This document shows, in pieces, positions 1 to 11,800 of a stretch of 64,000 nt of DNA. The position numbers and the translations under genes were made by a program. The stretch's first letter is position 1. Each line of letters opens with the position of its first letter. Source of the DNA: Toxotes chatareus (taxonomy: Eukaryota > Chordata > Actinopteri > Toxotidae); NCBI GenBank assembly GCA_016801885.1, contig CM028888.1:1224501-1288500 (forward strand), given 5' to 3'. Below the pieces are notes generated by a model, which made no database searches, was not told the origin of the DNA, and saw only the letters and a program-made list of their open reading frames with translations.

Positions 1-3000
1 TCCAAACAACACAGCAGTGGGACGATAATCACGTCCCTGTGTTGCTGCTTTTTGTTTGTTTCTGTCCCTGTGGACAACAATTAGCATCAGCTGAGCCAAG
101 ACTCACGCTGGTGAAAAGCAGACCATCTGTACGTCACATCACATCATCACATCAAATTTAAACTTAAATCTATTCGCTGGTGTCTGTTTTTTTCATGAGG
201 TTCACTGCTCATCGACCGTTTGTTGGTCAAAAACCTCGATGGGGAACGTTTCAGGAAAAACTTCCAATCTGAACGAGACGGTTTCCAGCAGATGTGAAAA
301 TAAAAACTCCTGCCATTCTAAAAAATACCAGTGAGCAGGTTCGGTTTTTGAGATTTAACCAGCGATGTTTAATTTTTTTTTAGCTCCTGACTCCAAAAGC
401 GCAGCATGCTGCATTTCCCATAATGCAACCAGCAGCCCGTCGTGCTCAGACGCTCTCGACCTGGCACAGTAAATAAAGCACATCTTGGGTGGAGAAGCCC
501 TTTAACTGTTTCAGGATAAATGTCCCTGGTGTCTTACCACTTCGATGAGTCATTTCCCATCGATGACACAGTGACTGATGCTAACTGATGCTGCGTCCTG
601 ACAGGTTCTGCTCTGTTTCATCCCATCTCTGCACGGCTGCATCCTCTTTGTTCTCCTCTCTGCCACTGATCACTTCCCTCTCTAACACGCTTCCTATGTC
701 CTGCTGCAAAGTGAAGCACAGCAGAGACAATGAAGACGTGTGGAGGAAGAGGAGAGGACCCGGAGCTGGACAGAAGGTCCTCTGGGTCTGAACTTCAAGA
801 CCAACGTGACTCTAATACACATTTCTAATCATGAGTGTAAAGTCCCTGATTATAGAAATTCCAGAGCCATTATTCTCCCTGAAACATATAAAAAAAATGT
901 AGCTTCATTACATCTCATGAAGCCACTGCTCATGCGTGAAATCTTCTCATCAACTGACTGTGGATCAGTGGATTTTCTCAATAGATCACTGGAGGTGTGA
1001 CGTACATGAAAGGAGCGTCGGGGCTGCGTAGAACATGCAACAACATGCATGTACATCAGAGCACAGAGAACTTCTACAAACAGGCCTCTCTCAGGCCACC
1101 TGCTGCCTCCGCAGGCCTCCAGGTCCCTGATACCAGATAGAGGTCTCAGCTCTTCTGATTCTCTCCGTCTCCGTCCATAAACCATAAGACCTTTAAAAGA
1201 TTATATCTGGTCCATCAGAGCAGATATCACTCAGTACGGCCGAACAGAGGAACATGTCTCTGTGAAGCTGCGTGTAAACAGGAGCTGTCTGAACTCTGAG
1301 TCCGGCACAGACCTGCTTCACCGAGATCCAGTTTCTCTGCTGCCTGAAGACGAGGCCTCAGACCATCCAGCAGGAGGAGGTGAGGAGTCAGCAGCTATCG
1401 AGACTCAAGACGCTTCAACAGGCACATGTACGCTGGATTTCCTGCACGTGTCTCTCAGCAAAGAGGACGTGTAGAAAACAACAGCAGAGGCACGAGGGTT
1501 GAATGATTCCCAACACTGAGACACTGAGAACAGATTTCAGAGGAGCAGAGTGTAAACAAACCCTCAGGTCGACTCATTTCCTTCATCATTAAGCAGCAGG
1601 ATAACAGCATGTCAGGACCGTAACTTTAACAAACCTCATCTCAACCTTACTTAACTGCAAGAGTAACAGAGACTGATGGAGACACTGCTCTGAAACCCCT
1701 GTGCTGAAAGTCAGCTAAACTACACTGCACTAAACTAAACCTGACGCTGTTACAACCTTGTCATCAGCTGAGAGAGCCATCAGCAGCCAATCAGAGGGGA
1801 GCAAAATGGTCCCCGCTTCTTTCTGTCTTATGTTACAGTAAATTTAAATATCTTATCTAACTTTCAGGACTGTGATGGAAATGTTTTCTATTTTCTGACG
1901 TGTTGTAAACTAAAGCATTAATCATCAGTGAAAATAATCTGCTAGAGTTAAATGTTTTCCATGAAGTTTGATCACTGCAGCTGCACAACGGATCAAAACC
2001 GTACGATCAGAGTGAGAAGATGCTGCTACGGAATAACAAGAGATGAAGGACAAGTCAGGAGTCGAGACACAGGGAGAGAAAAGAAGACGGTCGAGTCGAG
2101 AAGAGAACGACCTCTTACTGACAAACGAGGAAGTTGACGGTTTCCTGAATGTCTTTCTCAAGACTCCCTCCCACTCGTTTCATAAAAAACTGTCAAACTG
2201 AGTCAAGATTTTCAGAGCTGAATCATTTCTGAGCTCTTCCGTCTGTTTAGATCGTCTGAAATCTGTTTTCCCTCTTTCTTACACCTCACACCTTTGAGTC
2301 CTCGTGTTTTCAGAGTTTCTGCTGGAGCCCCAGCTTTTCACTGTGGTTTTGTGCAGCTACGTGCTGAACTTCCTGCCTCTGCGTGCGTCCCACACTCGGC
2401 CAGACGAGCATGTTTGACTCAACTCATTCAAATCACAGCTTATTTGCATCTGTTGTGAAGTTTTCGTGAAGAAAAAAACAAGCCGCTTCAGCTTCAACTC
2501 AAACTTTTACATGCTGAACATTTTAGCATCAGCAGGATGTTTTTACGCTGACAAAAGAATCAGGAACTGAATCAGGATGTAAAAGTCCCTTTTCCACCCT
2601 CTTCTCTCTGTTTTCATACTGATGAAGAGCTGGATTAAAACACTGATGAGCTGATCACACACAGTCACCTGGCTGTGTTTCTGTCAGTGTATTTGAATGT
2701 TGGAAATGAGACGTGCAGAGGTGGAAACAGACTGAAAACTCCACAAACGTAAGATACACGTGAGATAAACTGTTTGTAGGTTTGTTTTAACTGGATCCAG
2801 GAATTTTTCATTACTTTCATTAACATTTCCTCAGGGAAAGACGTTCGAACATATTGATGGAGCTGAGATCTGAGATCAGATCCAGATCTGGTGGAGGAAA
2901 AGGCTGAAGGCTTGTTTTTCTGTTCTAAGATCCAGTTTTCATTCACTACATTCTGGTTTTTGCTTTACTACATAATTACATTTAAACAAATATCAAAGTG

Positions 3001-3308
3001 AAGTTTTGTTCGTCTTTCCTGCTCTTGTCCTTATTTGACTAATTTTTTTTTTTTTAGACAAAGGAATTTCATAAGCCGACAGCATGACGTTGTTTAAAAG
3101 CTAATAAAGTTAAAAGACGCCCCCACCCCGGCCCTGACAGAGACCCGAGCTCTGAGCTCAGTCTGAGTGATGCTGTATGTGGATGAATTTCCTCTCTTTT
3201 ATTTCAGAGTGATCAGTTCAGGTGAGGTGAATGTGAAGTTGTGGACTGACTCATTGAGCAGCACTCAGCCCCCAGCTGTGCTGAGTATAAACAGTAGAAA
3301 TACTGTGA

Positions 3309-4262
3309 GCCGTGGGCAGGTCGGTGAGGGGCTGTGGACAGGTCGGTGGGCAGGTCAGTGAGGGGCGGTGGGCAGGTCGGTGAGGGGCAGTGGGCAGGTC
3401 AGTGAGGGGCGGTGGGCAGGTCGGTGAGGGGCAGTGGGCAGGTCAGTGAGGGGCGGTGGGCAGGTCGGTGAGGGGCAGTGGGCAGGTCGGTGACGGGCGG
3501 TGGGCAGGTCGGTGAGGGGCGGTGGGCAGGTCGGTGAGGGGCGGTGGGCAGGTCGGTGAGGGGCAGTGGGCAGGTCGGTGTGGGGCGGTGGGCAGGTCGG
3601 TGAGGGGCAGTGGGCAGGTCAGTGAGGGGCGGTGGGCAGGTCGGTGAGGGGCTGTGGACAGGTCGGTGGGCAGGTCAGTGAGGGGCGGTGGGCAGGTCGG
3701 TGACGGGCAGTGGGCAGGTCAGTGAGGGGCGGTGGGCAGGTCGGTGAGGGGCAGTGGGCAGGTCAGTGAGGGGCGGTGGGCAGGTCGGTGACGGGCGGTG
3801 GGCAGGTCGGTGAGGGGCAGTGGGCAGGTCGGTGACGGGCAGTGGGCAGGTCAGTGAGGGGCGGTGGGCAGGTCGGTGAGGGGCTGTGGGCAGGTCGGTG
3901 AGGGGCTGTGGACAGGTCGGTGGGCAGGTCGGTGAGGGGCTGTGGACAGGTCAGTGAGGGGCGGTGGGCAGGTCGGTGAGGGGCTGTGGACAGGTCGGTG
4001 AGGGGCTGTGGGCAGGTCGGTGAGGGGCTGTGGACAGGTCGGTGGGCAGGTCGGTGAGGGGCTGTGGACAGGTCAGTGAGGGGCGGTGGGCAGGTCGGTG
4101 AGGGGCTGTGGACAGGTCGGTGGGCAGGTCGGTGAGGGGCAGTGGGCAGGTCGGTGACGGGCAGTGGGCAGGTCAGTGAGGGGCGGTGGGCAGGTCGGTG
4201 ACGGGCGGTGGGCAGGTCGGTGAGGGGCAGTGGGCAGGTCGGTGAGGGGCAGTGCGCAGGTC
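3309..4262. repeat. 22-bp G-rich minisatellite, about 950 bp
   Basis: Tandem copies of GGGCAGGTCGGTGAGGGGCGGT (written here as one 22-base unit in two parts: GGGCAGGTCGG then TGAGGGGCGGT). Variants alternate GGC[G/A/T]GT, [G/A]GTGA and GA[G/C]GG, and a shortened form has GGACAGGTCGGT followed by GGGCAGGTC. Plus-strand G runs of three and four recur in every unit, so quadruplex formation is possible. The repeat lies in grk6 intron 2, so grk6 pre-mRNA carries the C-rich strand. Confidence 0.97.
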
Positions 4263-4576
4263 AGTTCAGGGGCTCAGGTTCAGTGGAACGCGATGCTGAC
4301 GTATCATCCCCTTCAGGCTGATTTGGTGCTGATGCTGATGAGGCTGTGGGGAAACAGTCCAGCTTTTCCACAGCAGCGTGATCATTTGTTTGGATGGTTT
4401 ATTTGCTGTGTGCTGAGCCGGTGGTGGACAGAGGCCGTTCACTATCGCACCCCCCAACACATGAGAGCTCCGCTGTAAACATCTCGATAGTGTTAATATT
4501 TCACATCACACTGACATCACATGCTACTATGGTTAACCTTAGGAGGTCAGATCATTTGACTGGTTTACAACAGGAG

Positions 4577-4584
<8 letters not shown>

Positions 4585-4608
<24 letters not shown>
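4585..4608. repeat. (CA)12 microsatellite
   Basis: 24 bases of perfect CA dinucleotide repeat, just right of the minisatellite region. Confidence 0.97.
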
Positions 4609-4609
<1 letters not shown>

Positions 4610-4666
4610 CTCTGTTTGTAGTCTTTGTTAAACAAGATAAATTTATGCCCACTGGCATTTCTAAAT

Positions 4667-4890
4667 TACACTATATGACCAAAAGTATGTGGACACCCAA
4701 AGATTCCACCCACACGCGATGACTGAACATCACCGAAACATCTTTAAAATCAGCCGTGGCCGTTATTGGCTCCCATTCAGCCACAGGAGCATTAGTGAGG
4801 TTCAGCACTGAGGTCGGGTGATGAGCTCTGGGTCTGAGGTCAGGGCCAGTGAAGTTCTTTATGGACCTGACGTGTTGAAAGGGACAAACA
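4667..4890 (-). mobile_element. Tc1/mariner-type DNA transposon fragment
   Basis: It begins TACACTATATGACCAAAAGT then ATGTGGACACCC, a terminal sequence I know from teleost Tc1-like elements. On the minus strand the translation contains SVLNLTNAPVAEWEPI, close to the SVxNLTNALVAEWxQI segment of Tc1-like transposases downstream of the catalytic domain. The rest of the reading frame is degenerate and there is no intact catalytic triad. The right end could not be placed exactly. Confidence 0.75.
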
Positions 4891-7374
4891 CGAATCGACA
4901 CCATCCACACACCTTCGGTCGTGTAATGTATCTTACTCCACACGTTGACATTAACATAAATATGGATCCTTTGACTGCCATCGCCTCCCAATCACCTGCC
5001 TGATATTTACACCAAACAACTCACGAGGTGATCACCACTCTGTTTGTGTTACTGCACAGCCAAAAAAAAAAAAAAACACACACTCCTCTAAAGGAAGCCA
5101 CAAGTTCCTTCTGCAGTTCAACCAACTCACAGAGCTGGAGACGTCACCAACATCATTCACTATGGATATATACACAATGAATCACTCAGCCATGCTCACA
5201 GACAAACGCACACAGACTCACAACGGCTGACACATCTGACAGTAACGAACCACAAGCAACAAAAGCGCCATTGTGCGCGGGTCGCAAGGTCACAAAGCAG
5301 AGCTGTTCTCGGCACTTTGGGCGAGGTGAGGGAGATTTGGGACAAGTGTGAAACGCAGCAGAAATAGAAAAAGAAATGAGCTTGAGTTTATCGTTTCAGA
5401 AATCAGCCTGCGCTTATCTCCATCGACGGGAGACGCCTTCAGCGGGCCGAGCAGAATCACGTCTTTATCCCAGAACCAGGAATCTCCCTACAATCACGAC
5501 CAAATACCGAACAGTGGCTGCGCTTCTTCGTATGATGTCGTTTCCAGAAAAAAAAAAAAAACTGATCTAACTGACTGATCTTACAAACATAATGTGAAAA
5601 AGCCTCCAAGGACACACTGACTGGAAACTCAACATCTCATGACCGACCCAGGTCGCCTAACTGACCCCTCAGCCTCAACCAGCAGCAGTGGACGCCGGGC
5701 ACGATCCCTCACTGGCTTCCCAGCAGCGATCGCTTGCTCTCTCTGGTGCACAGATGCTCTGACGCCTCTCAGTCACCTGCCCTGGCTTCCTGCCCACGCT
5801 GTGGCCGCATCAGTGCGCCGCGTTACCACAGGTGCAAACTGTATGGTACAGTTATTGATCTGCACGAAGCCAAACAACCAACAGCAGAGTGCAGAGGAAG
5901 ATCAGCTGTTTTAACTGAAGATATCACCCAGTTTGAACCCAGCTTCAAAAATAGCCCACAGAGCTGGACCTCACAGAAACAGCTGCAGGAAAGCAGCGAC
6001 ACAGGCTCTTTTTATCCCATAACAACCGATGTCTTTGACAGAAGGACACGTCCACACGCCTGTAGGAAGAGAGCTGTGAAATATTTTGACCTATATATTT
6101 TGAATTAAGAGAAATATTTGAGAGCGACTGATACAAACGGTCTTTGTTCACATTCAGAGCTCAAAACTCGTTTTAATTTAACGTAACGTCAGAGTTCAGT
6201 TCAGTGAAACTCGGAGTTAAGCTCGAGTTGTTGTCACTTTCCCAGTTTATCCTGCCTTCACTCGATGGTGCAGATCAGATGAAGACAGCATAAACGTACC
6301 AACACGTCCGGATCCCTTTGTCAGTGAATTTAACTTTAACTAAACCCTGAAGTTTAAACGTGTTTTTCTGAGTTCAGGCTGAGCTCAGCTCTTCAGCTGC
6401 AGTAAACCTTTTCCTTCGTCTCGTCGCGACACTTTCCCTCCTCTCCTCTGTCTTTCTGGCTTCTTCTTCTGCGTCTCATAAACTCCAGCTTCTGCCTCTA
6501 ACCCGTCACCTGTGAAAATGAAACTACCCATACTGCTGGTTAGAGCAGCAAAAACAGCCGTCTGCTTCCTCTTTCTGCCGTGGCCACAGTTTCCTCTGTG
6601 GTGCCACTTGAGCAAGATTTTTTTGTCCTAGCCCTCACGCATTCACAGTTGTCAGGCTTTTGACTTTTCGGAACTGGATCAATGATGTGGCAGACCCCCG
6701 ACCCCCCCACACCCCCACACCCCCCGACACCTTTTTTTACAGAAAGTCTTTCTAACGATTCTGGTTAGTGGGTGTTTGCATTGTGGTAATTAATCTGATC
6801 AATTAATCAATCAAATTCATTTTGAGGGAAAGGGGTTCACGTTCACAGAAGCAGTTTGTCAGTGGTTATGAAAAGCTGCTGGTGTCGGTTTGATTTTAAT
6901 AACGTAAACACATCCTGTGTCCTGATTCACTCACCTTTCACTTTTTCTATATTTAACCACGACCACAGCTTCTAGTCTCTAACTCTTAACCATAACTGTG
7001 TGATTCATTCAGTACTTCTGAAAATGTTTCCTCATCAGGTTTCTTTCAAATCGTGTTTGCAGCTTCATATAAACATAATTTTGAGGATTACGACAAACAC
7101 GGTTGGATGATTTGTTCTCTGACCTCAGTGAAGTTGAGAGTGGAAGTTTATTGTTATTAAAAAATAAAATCTGAACATGTTTGTTTAGTCGTCATGAAGA
7201 TATCTTAGTTGTCACATGACCTAAATCCAGACCAGTGAAGACCGTCCTAGAAAAGAGACTGAGGTCTGATCCTCTCTCAGGTTCCTGCTGCAGCTCCACG
7301 TGACGACAGCTGGGTGAAGCTTTCTACCAGTGACACGCTCATGTCTGTGGCCTGAATATGATTATAGAGCCAGC

Positions 7375-7515
7375 AGCCAGTTAGCTTAGCTTAGCATAAA
7401 GAAACAGCTCACATGGCTCTGCCCAAAGTTCAAAAAATCACAGATTGAGTTCACCAATCAACACATTTTACTTTGCCTGTTTAATCCAAACACAAACAGA
7501 AACGCGAAAACAACA
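7375..7515. repeat. Degenerate teleost dispersed repeat (TTAGCTTAGC type)
   Basis: TTAGCTTAGCTTAGCATAAAG followed by AAACAGCTCACATGGCTCTG, then CACCAATCAACACATTTTA and GTTTAATCC. This order matches, from memory, a repeat very common in percomorph introns. It has no coding potential. Confidence 0.6.
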
Positions 7516-8095
7516 AAACACTGAGGTTTTAGAGGAAGTTACTGAAACTAATTCTTGACTCACAACAGCGTATCCATCCGCCCATCAACCTCTAGCTGCA
7601 GCGCAGGCTGTCAGATCACAGAGTACAGGTTTTGGTTTTAAGGACCAGAGAGCGGCGGCACATGTTCACCATCTTCACCGCTGATTTTAAAAACCTGGTC
7701 ACAACCTGAGATCTGCTGCTGAGAATGTTTGTAGCATGTGAATGAACGGATGTGTGTTTCTGTCCAGAATTACACATCAGCAGAGGAAATGAAAAATCAA
7801 CACTGATCATATTGTCTGAGTGAAATCTAATATCAGTAATACTGAGATTTTACAGTGTGATTGGATCACGTTTCAGTGTATCGCTCGCTGCTTTGTTTGT
7901 TTTCTGAAGTGTTTTGAACCTCAGGGCCACCATACTGACATCCACAGATTAAGTCACCACAGACGGTTTGGGCGGGGGGTGGGGGGGTGATGCATGGTCG
8001 GGGGGAGCTGTTGTTTTTAGGGAGAAACAACATAAAAACAACACAAATTAGGTAAATAACAAATAAAACATGTTTTTTATGCCACTGCCTCGGGT

Positions 8096-8133
8096 GGTGT
8101 GTGTGTGTGTGTGTGTGTGCGTGTGTGTGTGTG
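8096..8133. repeat. (GT)n microsatellite
   Basis: GT repeat with a single GC interruption. It creates a His/Thr-rich spurious reading frame on the minus strand. Confidence 0.95.
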
Positions 8134-8726
8134 ACGCAGTGAACACAGAGTTTTCTGTAAGTCTGGGTGAGACAATGAGAGGACTGAATAAGAGCCTCTG
8201 ATGAACACAGAGCCATACATAGAGTCGTCCTGTTTTCTAAATCATACATCAATAACCTCGTCCTGTGGGGACTTTCCCGCTGCAGAGGAGAAGACGGGTC
8301 AGCTGCTGTCACTTAAAGGGATAATCCTTAAAATATAATTCACATGTCATTCCTATAATATCGCACAGCTCAGTTTCCATTAGCGAATTTAAACTTCAGT
8401 GGACAAGTTGCTTTTAATTCAATAAGAGAAAAATGTAAGGAGATGTATCGATATAATTGTTAACCCGTGACATGTGACTGGAAACGATGGCGTACCTGTC
8501 ACTGTGATGTGACAGCAAACGTTCAGCCACGCCAGCTGCATGCACACACCCACGGCCCCTCGGGATAAACAGGAATATCTATCTTCATTTACTTCATTTG
8601 TCTCGGTTCATGAAAGTGACGTTTTCTTTTCACCGCGCTGAATAAACACAGAAACCGTTCACGGTGCTGAGCGTGAGGCCAGCCCTGCTCTGCGAGGCTC
8701 ACACAGAAAAGACCCCGTTTTCTTAC

Positions 8727-8822
8727 CTGTGGTTTGTCGCAGCTCTTCACACTCGCTTATGTGGGGAAACTGCAGCATCTGCTTCCATTTCTTGCTTTTT
8801 CCTTTTCTGTTTCCGCCTCCGC
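8727..8822 (-). CDS. grk6: grk6 coding exon 2
   Basis: A 96-nt exon between a TTTTGCAG acceptor (8823-8830) and a GTAAG donor (8726-8722). It encodes the GGGG linker, the basic phosphoinositide-binding cluster and the start of the RGS-homology domain (FPHISECEELRQTT). The 1/2 phase matches exon 1. It ends one base into the next codon. Confidence 0.93.
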
Positions 8823-11800
8823 CTGCAAAACAAACAGGTTTGGTTTGAACTGGTCGTGAAGTCACAGAGGAGGATTCTGCTTTTGACAGACATAAATTCA
8901 GAATTTAAAAAGGTGGTGGTGGTTAACAGTCACCTCACAACATGACGCCCAGGTGAGATTTCTGTGTGCTGGTGTTTCTCTGAACGGTTGTAGGTTCATT
9001 CGGGTTTTGTCGTGTATTTGTATGTTCATGGAGGAGGATGTGTCTGCCCTCAGTGACTGACATTTTCACAGCTTCCTAAATTAGTTAAATTCAAATGAAC
9101 CATCCCCTGAACGTGTGAGAGGGGAAATGAATTGTACAGGTGAGGAAGATGGTTGGTCGACCAGACAGGTAGAGAAAGGTCAAAGTTCTCTTTGTGTGCA
9201 TCAGTGTGCGTTTTGTTTCATTGCTTGGCCGATTTGAGGCCAGACGCATTATTCAAAAGTGTTATTTAAATTAAGTGAATGACAAGAGATAAGATACTTC
9301 ATTAGTCCCACAGTGGGGAAACTGCATCCGTCACCGCAGCAAAGAGACGGATTCACACAGAATATACCAAAAAATTCCAAATATAAAGACAAAAAAATAA
9401 AAACACAACAACCTGAAACACTCAGCAAACAACGAGAGCTAGAGCCGAGTCGTCAGAGCTGCACTGTGACAGAAACAAAGTCTGAACGGTTTCACAAGTT
9501 AGACGCTAAAAAAGTGGTTTTAAGTTTACGATCAGAATACGAAGTTAAAATCCAAACAGCAGCACCGGTTTGTGTGTCGGCCTGTGTGAGAGCTTCCGAA
9601 GACAAATGCAGAGAAGTGAACGCAGAGAAGTGAACGTCAATCAAACAATCAGACCAGAGCACAGAGAGAAACCAGAGGAAGTTCCTGTTCTTTGTATGTT
9701 AGGGTTAGGTTAGGTCATCTTAGGCTGCTCTCAGGAGCTCGCACAGCCTGTGACACACAGTGCTGTCTGGATCTCACGCAGGTTTCAGGTCCCTGCAACA
9801 CAATCCAGCTTCAATAGTGAGAAAAATCTAAAAATAAAAAAAGATGTTATCTTTGGCTCTGGGAACTCGTTTCATAGAATACGGGACTGACTGATCAATT
9901 AATTGTAAAATAAATCAACAGATTAAAATACACAACATTGCTGGTGAATGACTTTCTGTTGATCAGATAATCAGCAAACTGAAACCGTGACAACTCTAAT
10001 TAACTGTGAATAAAAAAGATGAAAAGCTGTTTTAACCTGAGAACTGTGAACAGGCGGCGACACCCTGAGTCGCGTCTGCACGTCTTCCTGTTGCACTGCA
10101 CAGACCAGCACAGACCAGCCAGCCTCCACATCATCAGGCTGTTTCACTTCATTAATTCAACCTGAAATCCTTCATGGTCACAGCCGTAAACGAGCAAAGC
10201 ACCAAACCCTTTTTTTCAATCAGTGAACAAATCTGAGACGTGGGCGACGAATCAGAAAATTCAGAAGCTCCAAAAGCTTCAGAAGCTTCAGAGGTTCCAG
10301 TCTGTGTGTAGTGAACAACTGGATATTTATTACTGGATGTTTATTTGTGAGTTTGACACAAATCTGTACGATAACACTTTAAAGTGCGACTGCTTCGACC
10401 AGCCGCTTGGTGACTGTTTTGGACTTTTCTGTTGGTTCCTTCAGTTTTGTTCAGTATTCCCTGTTTTATTTTGAAGGTATCTGTTCCTGGTCTACTTCCT
10501 GCCTTTGCCTTTTCCCGCCAGTGTTGCCTGTATGCCCCGCCCTAACGTGTATCACCTGTTGTCAATCGCCTCCCCTGTATTTAAGCCCGGTTGCTCCCTG
10601 TCACTTCGTCAGTTTGTACCTGTGTTGGTGTCTGTGTCTGCTCCGGTGTAGACAGATCATTCATCTGTGCGTCCCTGACCTCACGTCATAACACCGACAC
10701 GGCGAAGGTTTTCAGCTCCGCTTCTACATCAGACCATCAGATCGTCTAAATGAAAGCATGAAACGGGGGGTGGGGACAAAAGTAGGATTTGAAAAAGTGA
10801 CTTCCCCATGTCGCCGGGTGTCCCTCAGATGTTGACCAGAGACATTATCAGTTCTAGAAGATCAAACACGGTGATGCTACGAAACTCCTGGGGGACTGAC
10901 TGTCCTCAGAAACGCTCCAGGATCAAACAAACAGCCGGAGACACAGTGTGGACGCCGTATTTACTGATAACACAGCGGCAGCCGCGAGGCGTCTTCCACA
11001 TCAGCCACTGCTCGGACAAGGACACCGCCAGCGCCACGCTTCAGGGTTTGCCATTCAAATGCTACACAGCAGCTGCTCCTCAAACATGAGTAAAGTTTAT
11101 TTTTGTCACAGACACAATGCAAACAAGACTCTTTGTTTGTGTCCAGGAAACAGATGATAGCATCGGGCACAGGATTAAAGATAAGTTAATCGATGGCAGA
11201 GAAGAGGAAGATGCCTGATGTCCGTTCAGTGCATTAGTGCAAATGTAAATCAAGACGAAGGACATGAGAAAACGGCGTGTCAGTGAGACAGGAAGGCACT
11301 GATCACCACGAAATGATGAACGCATAATCAGACCGAGCGCAGGATAATTGGCTTTTAGTCACGGAGGAAGGAATCACCCCACACTGAACCAGGGGAAGCA
11401 GAAGCTCTGAGACCATGCAGGTCAAAGGTCACTGCTCAGCACTGCTGTTTTGACCTGGAGGAAGAATGTTTACCCAGCAGCCTGTGACGTGACACAGTAT
11501 GTGTGACACTGAAGAGGCTCAGCCTGGCACCGGGTAACGGAACCGGCCGAATACGACCACGTTCCAGATGTTCCAGCTGAGAGTGTGTGTGTGTCACATT
11601 TAGCACTTTGATAAATACAGGCCCAGATTTTTGAACAGCAGTAAATCAAAGTAGAACAAATAAATCATGGACAGTAGGATTTCTGAGGCCTCAGGGGACT
11701 AAACCACATCTGGGGTCTCAGTCACGTCGTCCCCTCTGTCTTTACTTTGAAGTGTTCAGTGACCAGAGGCAGGAAAATCAAATGTTCAGTCAACAGCAGT

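Larger units (their letters stand above)
1..8726 (-). other. grk6 intron 2 (partial, runs off the left edge)
   Basis: I see no exon here. I looked on the minus strand for the next conserved GRK block (RDY.SLC..QPIGRLLF, then EYEVTP) and found none. The region holds a G-rich minisatellite, a CA repeat, a Tc1 fragment, a teleost dispersed repeat near 7375, a GT repeat and a C-rich run near 6690-6730. Reading frames up to about 150 codons have no family resemblance. 5640-6110 is somewhat G/C-richer and unexplained. Confidence 0.7.

Noticed and set aside
10..60. Minus-strand GRDYRPTAVLFG resembling the next GRK6 exon (RDY.SLC..QPIGRLLF)
   Set aside because: Only RDY matches, the QPIGR block is absent and no splice sites fit. 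Coincidence.
5639..6108. Two overlapping plus-strand frames at 5639-5914 and 5734-6108
   Set aside because: No resemblance to a known protein or transposase. G/C-richer patch within an intron, and nothing supports expression.
7866..8312. 148-codon minus-strand frame
   Set aside because: Its core is a Thr/His run encoded by the GT microsatellite. No domain.
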